Assembly (NCBI GenBank): GCA_965200535.1
Contig: CBDAUF010000001.1
Coordinates: forward strand, 806,001-870,000
Direction of reading: 5' to 3'
Source of the DNA: MPNO01 sp965200535
GTDB taxonomy: Bacteria; Pseudomonadota; Alphaproteobacteria; MPNO01
DNA: 64,000 bases
In this document: piece after piece, positions 35,768-44,429 of the stretch
Numbering within the stretch: the first letter of the stretch is position 1
Layout: every line of letters starts with the position of its first letter
Notes under the pieces: model-generated
The model's database searches: none
What the model was told of the DNA's origin: nothing
Seen by the model: only the letters and a program-made list of their open reading frames with translations
Made by a program: the position numbers and the translations under genes

Positions 35768-36247
35768 TCAGAGCCGGGGCGGGAAGGCGGTCTGGGCGGC
35801 GAGCTCTTCCTTCTCGAAATAGGGCGGCAGCACCGAGGTTCCCTCGGTCGCCGCGAAATGGCCGATCAGAACGCCTCCGGCCATGACCGCGGCGACCACA
35901 CTGGCGGCGGCGCAGAACCTGCGGACCCCGTTGGCAACCGAACCGCGGTAGTCCACGTCGTAACCGTGGTAGAGCGGATCGTTGGGCTCGAGCAGGCCGG
36001 CCGCATCGCGCCGCATGATCTCGCGCGCATAGTGCTGGGCCCAGTACGGCACCGCATTGTGCAGCATGTAGGACGAGAAAATCCGGTCGACCGCCGTCTC
36101 CGGCATCTCGCGCCCGTGCCATGCGCGGTAGGCGAGCTGCAGGAACTGGAACTCGCCGACCTGGAGGAGATTGGCGGCCCGCCCGACCTCTGCGCGCTCG
36201 GGGTTCTCCTCGCGGTCGGGCCGCAACAAGGTCTGGAAAAAATCCAT
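35768..36247 (-). CDS. Conserved-looking membrane-anchored protein of unknown function
   Basis: 159 residues from the ATG at 36247 (MDFFQTLLRPD). A polar helical N-terminal domain (NLLQVGEFQFLQLAYRAWHG, YMLHNAVPYWAQHYAREIMRRD, NDPLYHGYDVDYRG) precedes one C-terminal transmembrane helix (ASVVAAVMAGGVLIG). The ordered, aromatic-rich N-terminal domain looks conserved rather than chance, but I cannot name a family. It is encoded between the RND pump operon and the small membrane protein gene. Confidence 0.65.
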   Translation of the reverse strand: MDFFQTLLRPDREENPERAEVGRAANLLQVGEFQFLQLAYRAWHGREMPETAVDRIFSSYMLHNAVPYWAQHYAREIMRRDAAGLLEPNDPLYHGYDVDYRGSVANGVRRFCAAASVVAAVMAGGVLIGHFAATEGTSVLPPYFEKEELAAQTAFPPRL

Positions 36248-36315
36248 CGCCCGGCCTCCGGGAAGATCGGACCGCAGGCGGCCCCGGCCATTATGCGAAG
36301 CGCGGCGGCGCCCGA

Positions 36316-39300
36316 TCAAGGCCGCCGTTGCCCGCCGCCGCCGCCGGGCGCGCCGAACTTCATCTTCCAGGCGCCGACGCTGAAGATGTCGAAATAGATC
36401 GCGATCAGGGAGGGGAACACCAAGGTCACCATGATCATCGACGCCAGCAGGCCGGATGCCACCGACACGGCAATCGACACCAGCGTCTGCACCTGCGGGC
36501 TGGTATCGGCGATCAGCGGCACCAGGCCGGCGATGGTCGTCGCGGTGGACAGGACGATCGGCCGGAACCGCGACCGCAACGCCTCCAGCCCCGCCCGAAT
36601 GTAGTCTTCGTCCTTCATCTGCGTCTGGAAGAAGGTGAGAAACAGGATCGTGTTGTTGACCACGATCCCGCCGAGCGAGGCGAAGCCGACCAGACTGGCC
36701 ATCGATATGTCGAGCCCCATGCCCCAATGCCCGAGGATCGTTCCGATCAGCGCAAAGGGGATCGCGAACATGATGACCGCGGGCAAGGCGTACGAGCGGA
36801 ACTGGAAGGCCAGCACCATGTAGACCCCGACGAGCCCCATGAGCATCAGGCGAATCAGCGACGCCTGGCTTTCGTTCTGCGCCTCGGTCGCGCCGCCGAT
36901 GCCGATCTCGATCCCCGGATAGCGCCGTTCGAGTTCGGGGCCGATGACGTCGGTGACGACCGCCGAGATCTGCACCGGGGTGGTCGCCGCGTTGTCGATT
37001 TTCCCCCGGATGCGGGCCATCGCCAGGCCGTTCTTGCGGGTGATCGTCGGATAGCCGGTCGTCAGGGTCATGTCGGCGACCTGCGACAGGGCCGCCTGCC
37101 GGCCGCCGGGCAGCGCGATCGGGAACAGTTCCAGGTCGGTCAGGCTGGCGATCGTGTCTCCCAATTGCACCCGCACCGCGACGTTCGATTTCTCGTAGCG
37201 GAAGGTGTCGGTCTCCGCCCCGCGGAACGCGTTGCGCATCTGGTCCGCAAGGGCGCGCGGCGTCAGGCCGGTCGAATAGCCGTAGGCGTTGAGCGCCAGC
37301 CGGACCTCCCGGCGGCTGCCGTCGAAATCGCGGTAGGCCTCGGTCACGTCCTCGCGCGCGATCAGCATTTTGGTGAGGTCGGCCGAGGCGGCTTCCAGCG
37401 TCGCCAGGTCGCGGCTGCGCAGCTCCACGTCGAGATCGATGCCGCTGGGCCCGGTGTCGGCCTGCGAGAAACTGGCCTGCAGCAAATCGGGAATCGGGCC
37501 CGCCGCCTCGCGCCAGGCGAGCAGGACATCGTCCGCCTTGACGTTGCGCAGCGAGCTTTCCAGGAGGTCCACCGTGACGGTCGCGGTGTTGGATCCGTTG
37601 TCATGGACCTCGCTGTTGACGGCGTACTGGACCAGGATCCGCTGCACCAGCGGCGCGCCGCCCTCGGTGCCCGGTGTGAGCTCGGCATCGACCTGTTCGA
37701 GCGCCGCGAGCAACCGGTCGACGGTGGCGACGGTCTGCCCCCGATCGATGCCCGATGTCAGGGAAAACCGCGCGATAACGGTGTCGCTTTCCGAACCGGG
37801 AAAACCGATCAGCTTGACGGTGCCCGAGGCGAGCAGCCCGACACTCAGGATCAGCGCGGCGAACACCGTGCCGACGGTCAGATAGCGGTAGGCGACCAGC
37901 CGCGCGGCGAGGGGCACGGCGACGCGGTCCCTGAATGCGTCCAGCAGGCGGGCCGCCCGCCTGGCGCCGCGGCCCCCGGGCGCGCCCCCGGAATGCCTCA
38001 GATGGTGGGGCAGGATCAGGAAGCCTTCGATCAGCGACAGCGCCAGGACGATCAGGAGCACCATCGGGACGAAGCGCAGGACCTGTCCGATCTGGCCGGA
38101 CAGGAACAGCATCGGGCCGAAGACGCAGGCGGTGGTGAGAAACGACGACAGGACGCCCGGCATGACTTCCATCGTGCCGCGCGCCGCCGCTTCCAGCGGT
38201 CCGGCTCCCTGGCGCCGCCTGGCGATGTTTTCCGCGATCACGATGCTGTCGTCCATGATGAGACCGACCGCCATCAGGAACGCCACCAGGGTGATCATGT
38301 TGATGGTAATGCCGAAAATGCCCATCAGGAAAAAGGCGCCGAGAAACGACACCGGAAGGGTCGCCGAAATCCACAGCGCCTCCCGCATGGAGAAAAACAG
38401 CCACATCGCGCCGAACACCAGAACCAGGCCGACCGCGATATTCCGCAAGATCAGGGTCAGGCGTTCCTCGATCTGGTCCGCCGAGTTGTTGATGACGGTG
38501 AGCCGGAACGGATCCGGATAGGCCGCGCGCTCGGCGTCCAGCAACGCCTGGACCCGGGCGAAGACGTCGATGCTGTCGGCGTCGGCCGATTTCGAAACCG
38601 TGATGATCGCGGCCTGTTCGCCGTCGATGAACGAATTTACGTTCTCGTCGGAGTCGGCGATCAGCACCCGGGCGATATCGCGCAGCCGGACCACGCCGCC
38701 GGCCCGGTCCTGCAGGACGACCAGATCTTCCAGATCGGCGACCGAACGCCGGACATCGGTATAGCGGAGGACGATTGCGTTGGTGTCCATTTTCGCATTG
38801 CCCAGCGGCTCGGTCAGGCTGTGGGCGTTGACGGTATCGACGATGTCCCGGCTGGCCAGACCGTAGCGGCGCAGGGCGTTTTCATCGAAGACGATGCGCA
38901 GTTCGCGGTCGGAAATGCCGGAGACCTTCGCCGCCGCCACACCGTTCAGCGCCAGCAGGCGGTCGGCCAGCAGGTCGCTGTATTCGACCAGCCCCCGCTT
39001 GCCGGCGATTCCCGACACCACCACCATGGCGACCGGATCGGTCTGGGCGCGGATTTCGACAACCGGGGTTTCCGCACCGTCGGGAGAGTCGCCGACGCCG
39101 GTAACCGCCGAGAAGATGTCGTTGAAGAACACCGTGATGTCGCCGCCCTCCACCAGCTCCGCGGTGGCGTCCGCCTTGCCGTCGGCCGACCGGCATTGCA
39201 GATCGGCCAGCCCGTCCAGGCCGGTCAGCGCATCTTCGACGGGGCCGCATATCTCTTCGTCGATATCGCGGGCCGAGGCGCCGGGATAGGCCACGGTTAC

Positions 39301-39432
39301 GCCGACCGTCGAGGGGGTGAATTCCGGGAAGGACTCCCGCTCGATATCGAGGATGACCGAGGCGCCGAGCACGCAGATCAGCGCCATCAGGAGGTTGGCC
39401 GCCACCGGGTGGCGCACGAAATAGGGGATCAT
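36316..39432 (-). CDS. RND-family efflux transporter permease
   Basis: 1038 residues, the usual size of AcrB-like pumps. It starts at the first transmembrane helix (FVRHPVAANLLMALICVLGA), has two large periplasmic loops, and carries the proton-relay pair Asp-Asp in VGLIMDDSIVIAENI of helix 4. The second half repeats the fold (ILGHWGMGLDISMASLVGFASLGGIVVNN). The adaptor gene ends one base upstream, so both are one operon. The branch is the less-studied one common in marine and soil proteobacteria rather than HAE1 proper. No outer-membrane TolC gene is adjacent. Confidence 0.93.
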   Translation of the reverse strand: MIPYFVRHPVAANLLMALICVLGASVILDIERESFPEFTPSTVGVTVAYPGASARDIDEEICGPVEDALTGLDGLADLQCRSADGKADATAELVEGGDITVFFNDIFSAVTGVGDSPDGAETPVVEIRAQTDPVAMVVVSGIAGKRGLVEYSDLLADRLLALNGVAAAKVSGISDRELRIVFDENALRRYGLASRDIVDTVNAHSLTEPLGNAKMDTNAIVLRYTDVRRSVADLEDLVVLQDRAGGVVRLRDIARVLIADSDENVNSFIDGEQAAIITVSKSADADSIDVFARVQALLDAERAAYPDPFRLTVINNSADQIEERLTLILRNIAVGLVLVFGAMWLFFSMREALWISATLPVSFLGAFFLMGIFGITINMITLVAFLMAVGLIMDDSIVIAENIARRRQGAGPLEAAARGTMEVMPGVLSSFLTTACVFGPMLFLSGQIGQVLRFVPMVLLIVLALSLIEGFLILPHHLRHSGGAPGGRGARRAARLLDAFRDRVAVPLAARLVAYRYLTVGTVFAALILSVGLLASGTVKLIGFPGSESDTVIARFSLTSGIDRGQTVATVDRLLAALEQVDAELTPGTEGGAPLVQRILVQYAVNSEVHDNGSNTATVTVDLLESSLRNVKADDVLLAWREAAGPIPDLLQASFSQADTGPSGIDLDVELRSRDLATLEAASADLTKMLIAREDVTEAYRDFDGSRREVRLALNAYGYSTGLTPRALADQMRNAFRGAETDTFRYEKSNVAVRVQLGDTIASLTDLELFPIALPGGRQAALSQVADMTLTTGYPTITRKNGLAMARIRGKIDNAATTPVQISAVVTDVIGPELERRYPGIEIGIGGATEAQNESQASLIRLMLMGLVGVYMVLAFQFRSYALPAVIMFAIPFALIGTILGHWGMGLDISMASLVGFASLGGIVVNNTILFLTFFQTQMKDEDYIRAGLEALRSRFRPIVLSTATTIAGLVPLIADTSPQVQTLVSIAVSVASGLLASMIMVTLVFPSLIAIYFDIFSVGAWKMKFGAPGGGGGQRRP

Positions 39433-39433
39433 T

Positions 39434-40783
39434 TCAGTGATCCCGGGCCGCCGGCCTGTCGGGGACCGGCGCGAGCTTCAGGCCGGGAACGGGCGGGCGC
39501 GGTTCGCTCAGGACGAGGGTTTCTCCGCCCTTCAGGCCCGACCGTATCACGACATCCGGGCCGATGACCGGACCCAGTTCCACCGCGCGGATCTGCAGCC
39601 TGTCTTCCGCATCCGCGACATAGAGGACCGGCGTGTCGCGGTCGGAGTAGCGCAGGGCGTCGCGGGGGACGGCGATAGCGGCGTCCGGGTAGGCGACCTC
39701 GAAGGTCACGGCGACAAAGGTTCCGACGCGCAGCGGAGGGCGTCTCTCGGACGGTTGCACGACCATCGGGTTGGTCACCCTGACCACCAGTCCGAGCGCT
39801 CCGGTCTCGTCGTCCGTGGCGCCCCGCAGACGGATGATTTCGGCCGGCCACACCGCGCGGTCGCCGCGGTGCGGAAGACCGACGCTGGCCGTTATTCCCG
39901 CCCGCTTCAGCAGGGAGACGGCGGTTCGGTAATCCACCAGGTCGGGCATTTCCGCCTGCGATCTGAGAACCGCGGCGAACAGCGGCTGGAGCGCCCGCGG
40001 CTGGACCTCGGCGACGACCTCGACGGACTCGATGTTGTCGATCGTTAACAGGACATCGCCGGTGCGCACGAATCGACCCCGCTCGGTGTTGACCGAGGTC
40101 ACGCGCCCGTTGAACGGCGCGATGACGATGGTCTTTTCGAGCGATCTCTCGGCCTCCGCCAGTTCCGCCCGGCGCACCTCGAGGACGGCATCCGCCGAAA
40201 TCCGCTGCTCCGGGTAGAGGGCGAGGTTGTTGGTCAGGTCGATGACCGAGGCTTCCTGGGCCAGCAATGCCTTGCGCGCGGTATTCAGCGCGGCCTCGGT
40301 TCTGGTGCCGCGGCTGACCAGGGATTCGGTCCGCTCGAACTCGATCCGCACCTCCTCGAGGATGCTGTTCTGCACCTTCAGGGCCCGGCGGGCATTGGCT
40401 TCGGCCCGCTCGAGCTCGGCAATCCGCGCTTCCGCCGCCGCGATATTGGCCAGCGCCTTTTTGCGCGCCAGCTCGTATTCGGTCCTGTCCAGTTCGGCCA
40501 GCAGCTGCCCCGCCGCCACGATGCCGCCTTCCGCGATCTCCTCGGCCAGGATCGATATGCGCCCCTGCAGTTCCGAGACCGCCGACCAGCGCCGCTCGGC
40601 CCGGGCGCGGCCGTACCCGACCGCCTTGGCCGCGATCGGCCGCGGGACGACGGCCACGGTGCGGACGGCGACGGCGCGCTCGCCGGGGGGCGCGGCCGGC
40701 GTGTCGCTTGCCGACGTCATCCAGAGATAGCCGAGCACGCCCAGCAAGACCGGCGGCAGGATCAGCAATGCGCGAAGGTTCAT
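39434..40783 (-). CDS. RND periplasmic adaptor (membrane fusion protein)
   Basis: 449 residues from the ATG at 40783 (GGAGAA upstream). One N-terminal membrane helix (LLILPPVLLGVLGYLWM), then a lipoyl-like half (VSELQGRISILAEEIAEGGIVAAGQLLAELD). A long coiled-coil hairpin follows (AEARIAELERAEANARRALKVQNSILEEVRIEFER), then the second lipoyl half (IVIAPFNGRVTSVNTERGRFV) and beta-barrel domains. It bridges the RND pump to an outer-membrane channel. It is divergent from the amidase gene. Confidence 0.92.
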   Translation of the reverse strand: MNLRALLILPPVLLGVLGYLWMTSASDTPAAPPGERAVAVRTVAVVPRPIAAKAVGYGRARAERRWSAVSELQGRISILAEEIAEGGIVAAGQLLAELDRTEYELARKKALANIAAAEARIAELERAEANARRALKVQNSILEEVRIEFERTESLVSRGTRTEAALNTARKALLAQEASVIDLTNNLALYPEQRISADAVLEVRRAELAEAERSLEKTIVIAPFNGRVTSVNTERGRFVRTGDVLLTIDNIESVEVVAEVQPRALQPLFAAVLRSQAEMPDLVDYRTAVSLLKRAGITASVGLPHRGDRAVWPAEIIRLRGATDDETGALGLVVRVTNPMVVQPSERRPPLRVGTFVAVTFEVAYPDAAIAVPRDALRYSDRDTPVLYVADAEDRLQIRAVELGPVIGPDVVIRSGLKGGETLVLSEPRPPVPGLKLAPVPDRPAARDH

Positions 40784-40866
40784 CGGATTTTCTCCACTGG
40801 CACCGGGTATCGTGCCTATAGAATGCATCGGTTTCGAGGGATCAACCCCGGCAGGAGGAGCCGATC

Positions 40867-42273
40867 GTGAGCGATGCCACGGACTGGACCGCGTCGGAGG
40901 CGCTGCGCGAGATGCGCGACAGCCGTATCTCCGCCCGCGAATACGCCGAAGCGCTGCTGGCGCAATGCGAGCGGGCCGGCGGGCTGAACGCCTTCATCCA
41001 TCTCGATCCGCAGCAGGTGCTCGACGGCGCGGCGCGCGCGGGCGGCGGCCGTCTGGCCGGGCTGCCGGTGCCGGTGAAGGACAATTTCGACACCGGGAAC
41101 ATGCCGACCACCGGCGGCACGCCCGGCCTGCGCGACCACCGGCCGGCGGCCGACGCGCCCGTCGTCCGGCGGCTCATCGACGCCGGCGCCTACGTCATGG
41201 GCAAGCTCAACATGCACGAGCTCGCCTACGGCATCACCTGCAACAACAGCGCATTCGGCGCGGTGCGCAACCCCTACGACCCGGCCCGCATCCCGGGCGG
41301 CAGCAGCGGCGGTTCGGGGGCGGCGGTCGCGGCGCGGATGGCGCCCGCAGCAATGGGCACGGACACCGGCGGTTCGGTGCGGATTCCGGCGGCGTTGTGC
41401 GGCGTGGCGGGGCTGCGGCCGTCGACCGGCCGGTACAGCCAGGCGGGCATCGTCCCGATCTCCGCAACGCGCGACACCGCCGGGCCGCTCGCCCGTTCGG
41501 TCGAGGATCTGGCGCTGTTCGACAGCGTGATCTCGGGCGCGCCCGAGGGGCTGCCCGATCTGGCCCTGAAAGGCGCCCGGATCGGCGTGCCCCGGGATCA
41601 CTATTTCGCGGACCTGCACCCGGAGACGTCGCGCATCGCCGAGGCGGCCCTGGCCGCCCTCGCCGACGCCGGCGCCGTGCTCGTCGAGGCGTCCATGCCC
41701 GACGTTCCGGAACTCGATGCCGCGGCCGGGTTCCCGATCGCCCTGTTCGAGACGGTGGTCGAACTGAACCGCTACATCTCGGACAGCGGCCTGGCGCTCG
41801 ACCTGGCGGGCCTCGCCGCCGCCGCCGCCAGCCCCGACGTGGCGGGCCTGCTGCAGGGGATCCTGACGCCGGAGGGCGCCGTCCCGGAGGCGGCCTACCG
41901 CGAGGCGCTGACCCGGACCCGCCCGGCCCTGCAGGCCGCCTACGCCGACTATTTCGCGTCGAACGGCGTGATCGCGGCGATCTTCCCGACCACGCCGCTC
42001 CCCGCCGCGCCCATCGGCGAGGACGAGACCGTCGAACTGAACGGCGTTCGGGTCCCGACCTTCCCGACCTTCATCCGCAATACCGGACCGTCCAGCGTCG
42101 CCGGCATCCCCGGCGTCGCCCTGCCGGCCGGCCTTTCCGCCGACGGCCTGCCGGTCGGCATGGAACTCGACGGCCCGGCGGGAACCGACCGCGCGCTGCT
42201 GGCGCTGGCCGCGGCCGTGGAAGCGGTGCTGCCGGCGACGCCGGCGCCGCCCTCGGCGGCAGCCGATACTTGA
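40867..42273 (+). CDS. Amidase (amidase-signature family)
   Basis: 468 residues from GTG at 40867. The Ser-cisSer-Lys triad is visible: Lys71 in VPVKDN, the cis-Ser in GGSSGGSG (about 147), and the nucleophile Ser170 in GTDTGGSVRIPA. Late motif TRDTAGPLARSVEDLAL. The family hydrolyses carboxamides, including indole-acetamide, malonamate and aryl amides. The next gene encodes a Tat-exported UrtA/AmiC-type binding protein, so the amidase may act on an amide that this transporter imports. Confidence 0.92.
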   Translation: MSDATDWTASEALREMRDSRISAREYAEALLAQCERAGGLNAFIHLDPQQVLDGAARAGGGRLAGLPVPVKDNFDTGNMPTTGGTPGLRDHRPAADAPVVRRLIDAGAYVMGKLNMHELAYGITCNNSAFGAVRNPYDPARIPGGSSGGSGAAVAARMAPAAMGTDTGGSVRIPAALCGVAGLRPSTGRYSQAGIVPISATRDTAGPLARSVEDLALFDSVISGAPEGLPDLALKGARIGVPRDHYFADLHPETSRIAEAALAALADAGAVLVEASMPDVPELDAAAGFPIALFETVVELNRYISDSGLALDLAGLAAAAASPDVAGLLQGILTPEGAVPEAAYREALTRTRPALQAAYADYFASNGVIAAIFPTTPLPAAPIGEDETVELNGVRVPTFPTFIRNTGPSSVAGIPGVALPAGLSADGLPVGMELDGPAGTDRALLALAAAVEAVLPATPAPPSAAADT

Positions 42274-42323
42274 TTCGCCGGCCGAATCGCCGGACGATGA
42301 GGACCGCAAACAGGGAGGAAGCC

Positions 42324-43508
42324 ATGCTGAAGAATTTCGCGGAGATGTCCCGCCGGCGCTTCATCGCGGGCGCTCTCGGCTCCGGCGCAGCGGTCGCGGC
42401 GCCGGCCGTGCTGAGCGGCGCGCGGGCCGCCGAGGAGCTGAAGATCGCCACCTTCTATGCGCTCAGCGGTCCGGCCTCGCTGTTCGGCCCGACGCAGACG
42501 GCCGTCACCAAGCTCGCCGTCGACGAGATCAACGCCGGCGGCGGCATCGGCGGCCGCAAGGTGCGGATCATCCCGTCCGACGGCGGCGCGCCGCCGGCCG
42601 AGGCCGCCAAGGCGGCGATCCGCCTGATGCTGCGCGAGAAGGTCGATGTGGTGATCGGCTCGCACGACAGCGCGGTGCGCGAAGCCGTCGTCGCGGCCCT
42701 CAAGGGCAAGGTTCCCTACGTCTATACGCCGCTCTACGAGGGCGGGGAGTGCAACCCGAATGTCTATGTGACCGCCGATACGCCGCAGCAGCAGGTCCAG
42801 CCCTCGATCACCCACCTGGCGAAAACGCTCGGGGCAAAGAGCTACTATCTCATCGGCAACGACTATGTCTGGCCGCGCAAGACCAACGAGCAGGCGAAGA
42901 AATATATCGCCGCGGCCGGCGGCCAGGTGGTCGGCGAGGAGTATGTGCCGCTCGGCGCGCCCAACAAGTTTGAGGATGCGGTCACCCGCATCAAGGCGAA
43001 GCAGCCTGACCTCGTCGTCATCACCCTGGTGGGCGGCGACAACATCAACTTCAATCGGACCTTCGCCGGTTTCGGTCTGGACAAGTCGATCAAGCGCATC
43101 TCCTACCTGCTGGAGGAGCAGACCCTGCTCGGGATCGGCGAGAAGAGCAGCAACGGCCTGTACAGCGCCATGTCCTATTTCGAGAACGAGAAGAGCGCGG
43201 CCAACGCCAAGTTCAAGGCCGCCTACGGCAAGGCGGCCGGCGCCAAGGCGCCCAAGCTCGGCATGATCGGCGTGGACACCTACGGCGGCGTCTACTGCGC
43301 CAAGGCGCTGATCGAGAAGGCCGGCGGGACGGACGCCGCGAAACTGATGGCGGCGGCCGACAATCTGGAATACCGGACACCGACCGGCAACGCCGTGATG
43401 ACCAACCGGCACGTCGTCAAGGACATGTTCCTCGCCGAATGCAAGGGAACGAGCTTCGACATCGTGCAGACTTTCAAGGCGGTGGCGCACGGCCAGACCT
43501 GCAGCTGA
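42324..43508 (+). CDS. ABC transporter substrate-binding protein (UrtA/AmiC/LivK type), Tat signal
   Basis: 394 residues. N-terminal twin-arginine signal (SRRRFIAGALG) ending near SGARA. The mature part is the periplasmic type-5 binding fold, with LSGPASLFGPTQTAVTKLAVDEINAGGGIGGR and IGNDYVWPRKTNEQAKKYI. The NDYVWPR segment is characteristic of urea and short-amide binders rather than branched-chain amino-acid binders. GGAGGAAGCC precedes the ATG. First gene of a four-gene importer operon. Confidence 0.9.
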   Translation: MLKNFAEMSRRRFIAGALGSGAAVAAPAVLSGARAAEELKIATFYALSGPASLFGPTQTAVTKLAVDEINAGGGIGGRKVRIIPSDGGAPPAEAAKAAIRLMLREKVDVVIGSHDSAVREAVVAALKGKVPYVYTPLYEGGECNPNVYVTADTPQQQVQPSITHLAKTLGAKSYYLIGNDYVWPRKTNEQAKKYIAAAGGQVVGEEYVPLGAPNKFEDAVTRIKAKQPDLVVITLVGGDNINFNRTFAGFGLDKSIKRISYLLEEQTLLGIGEKSSNGLYSAMSYFENEKSAANAKFKAAYGKAAGAKAPKLGMIGVDTYGGVYCAKALIEKAGGTDAAKLMAAADNLEYRTPTGNAVMTNRHVVKDMFLAECKGTSFDIVQTFKAVAHGQTCS

Positions 43509-43526
43509 CCCGGCCCGGCTGCGGCC

Positions 43527-43558
43527 GGCGCCGGCTCGGCCACAGATGAGCCGGCGCC
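43527..43558 (+). promoter_or_regulatory. Intercistronic stem-loop between binding-protein and permease genes
   Basis: An 11-bp perfect inverted repeat, GGCGCCGGCTC (43527-43537) and GAGCCGGCGCC (43548-43558), with a 10-nt loop and no T-run. Stem-loops at this position in ABC importer operons commonly shield the upstream message and lower permease expression relative to the binding protein. The role here is inferred from position. Confidence 0.6.
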
Positions 43559-43574
43559 GCAAGCGACCAGCGCG

Positions 43575-44429
43575 ATGGATCCGATCCTCGTCACCAACAT
43601 CCTGAATGTGGTGTACGAGGTATCGACGCTGGCGGTCGTCGTACTCGGGCTCGCCGTCGTGTTCGGGCTGCTCGGCGTGATGAACCTGGCGCACGGCGAG
43701 TTCGTCATGATCGGCGCCTATTGCGCGTTCTTCGTGCAGACGCAGAACCTGCCCTTCCTCGCCGCCGTGCCCCTGGCTCTCCTGGTCTGCGCGGTTCTCG
43801 GGCTGGCGGTCGAGCGGTTGTTGGTGCGGCCGCTCTACGCCCGGCCGTTCGATACGCTGCTGGCGACCTGGGGGCTGAGCATCCTGCTGCGCGAAGCCGT
43901 CGAGGCGGTGTACGGGCGGGGTTTCCAGAGCGTTGCGACGCCGCTGACCGGCAGCGTCGAAGTGCTGGGCGCGGACTATCCGGCCTACCGGCTGCTGCTG
44001 ACGCTGGTGTCCATCGCCCTGGTCGCGGGGCTGGTCGGGTGGTTCGTCCGCAGCACCGCGGGCCGGCGGATCCGCGCCGTGGTCAACAATCCCGAACTCG
44101 CCGCCTCGGTCGGCATTCCGGTCACGGCGCTGGCGCGCAACACCTTCGTCTTCGGCTGCTGTCTGGCAGCCCTGTCGGGCGTGCTGCTGGCGCCGCTCAT
44201 GCCGGTGCAGCCGATGCTGGGGCTGGACTTCATCCTGAAATCCTTCTTCGTTCTCGTGGTCGGCGGGCTCGGCAGCCTGGTCGGCCTGGTCTCGGGCGCC
44301 GGCGTCATCGGCGGCGTGGAGAGCGTGGTCAGCGCCGTCTCCGACCGGACCTACGGCTACACCACCGTTCTCGTCATCGCCATCCTGTTCCTCTGGCTGC
44401 GCCCCAATGGCCTCTTTCCTCGGACATAG
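43575..44429 (+). CDS. Branched-chain/urea-type ABC transporter permease (LivH/UrtB-like)
   Basis: 284 residues with about eight transmembrane helices. Family landmarks are GLAVVFGLLGVMNLAHGEFVMIGAYCAF, VERLLVRPLYARPFDTLLATWGLSILLRE, RRIRAVVNNPELAASVGIP and FVLVVGGLGSLVGLVSGAGVIGG. It forms the membrane channel with the permease half of the next protein, whose gene it overlaps by 23 bp. Confidence 0.92.
   Translation: MDPILVTNILNVVYEVSTLAVVVLGLAVVFGLLGVMNLAHGEFVMIGAYCAFFVQTQNLPFLAAVPLALLVCAVLGLAVERLLVRPLYARPFDTLLATWGLSILLREAVEAVYGRGFQSVATPLTGSVEVLGADYPAYRLLLTLVSIALVAGLVGWFVRSTAGRRIRAVVNNPELAASVGIPVTALARNTFVFGCCLAALSGVLLAPLMPVQPMLGLDFILKSFFVLVVGGLGSLVGLVSGAGVIGGVESVVSAVSDRTYGYTTVLVIAILFLWLRPNGLFPRT

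Noticed and set aside
36121..39567. 1148-codon plus-strand open frame
   Set aside because: It is antisense to the RND permease gene, which has full family motifs; the opposite frame is open because of high G+C at third positions and is rich in Arg, Gln, His and Asp.
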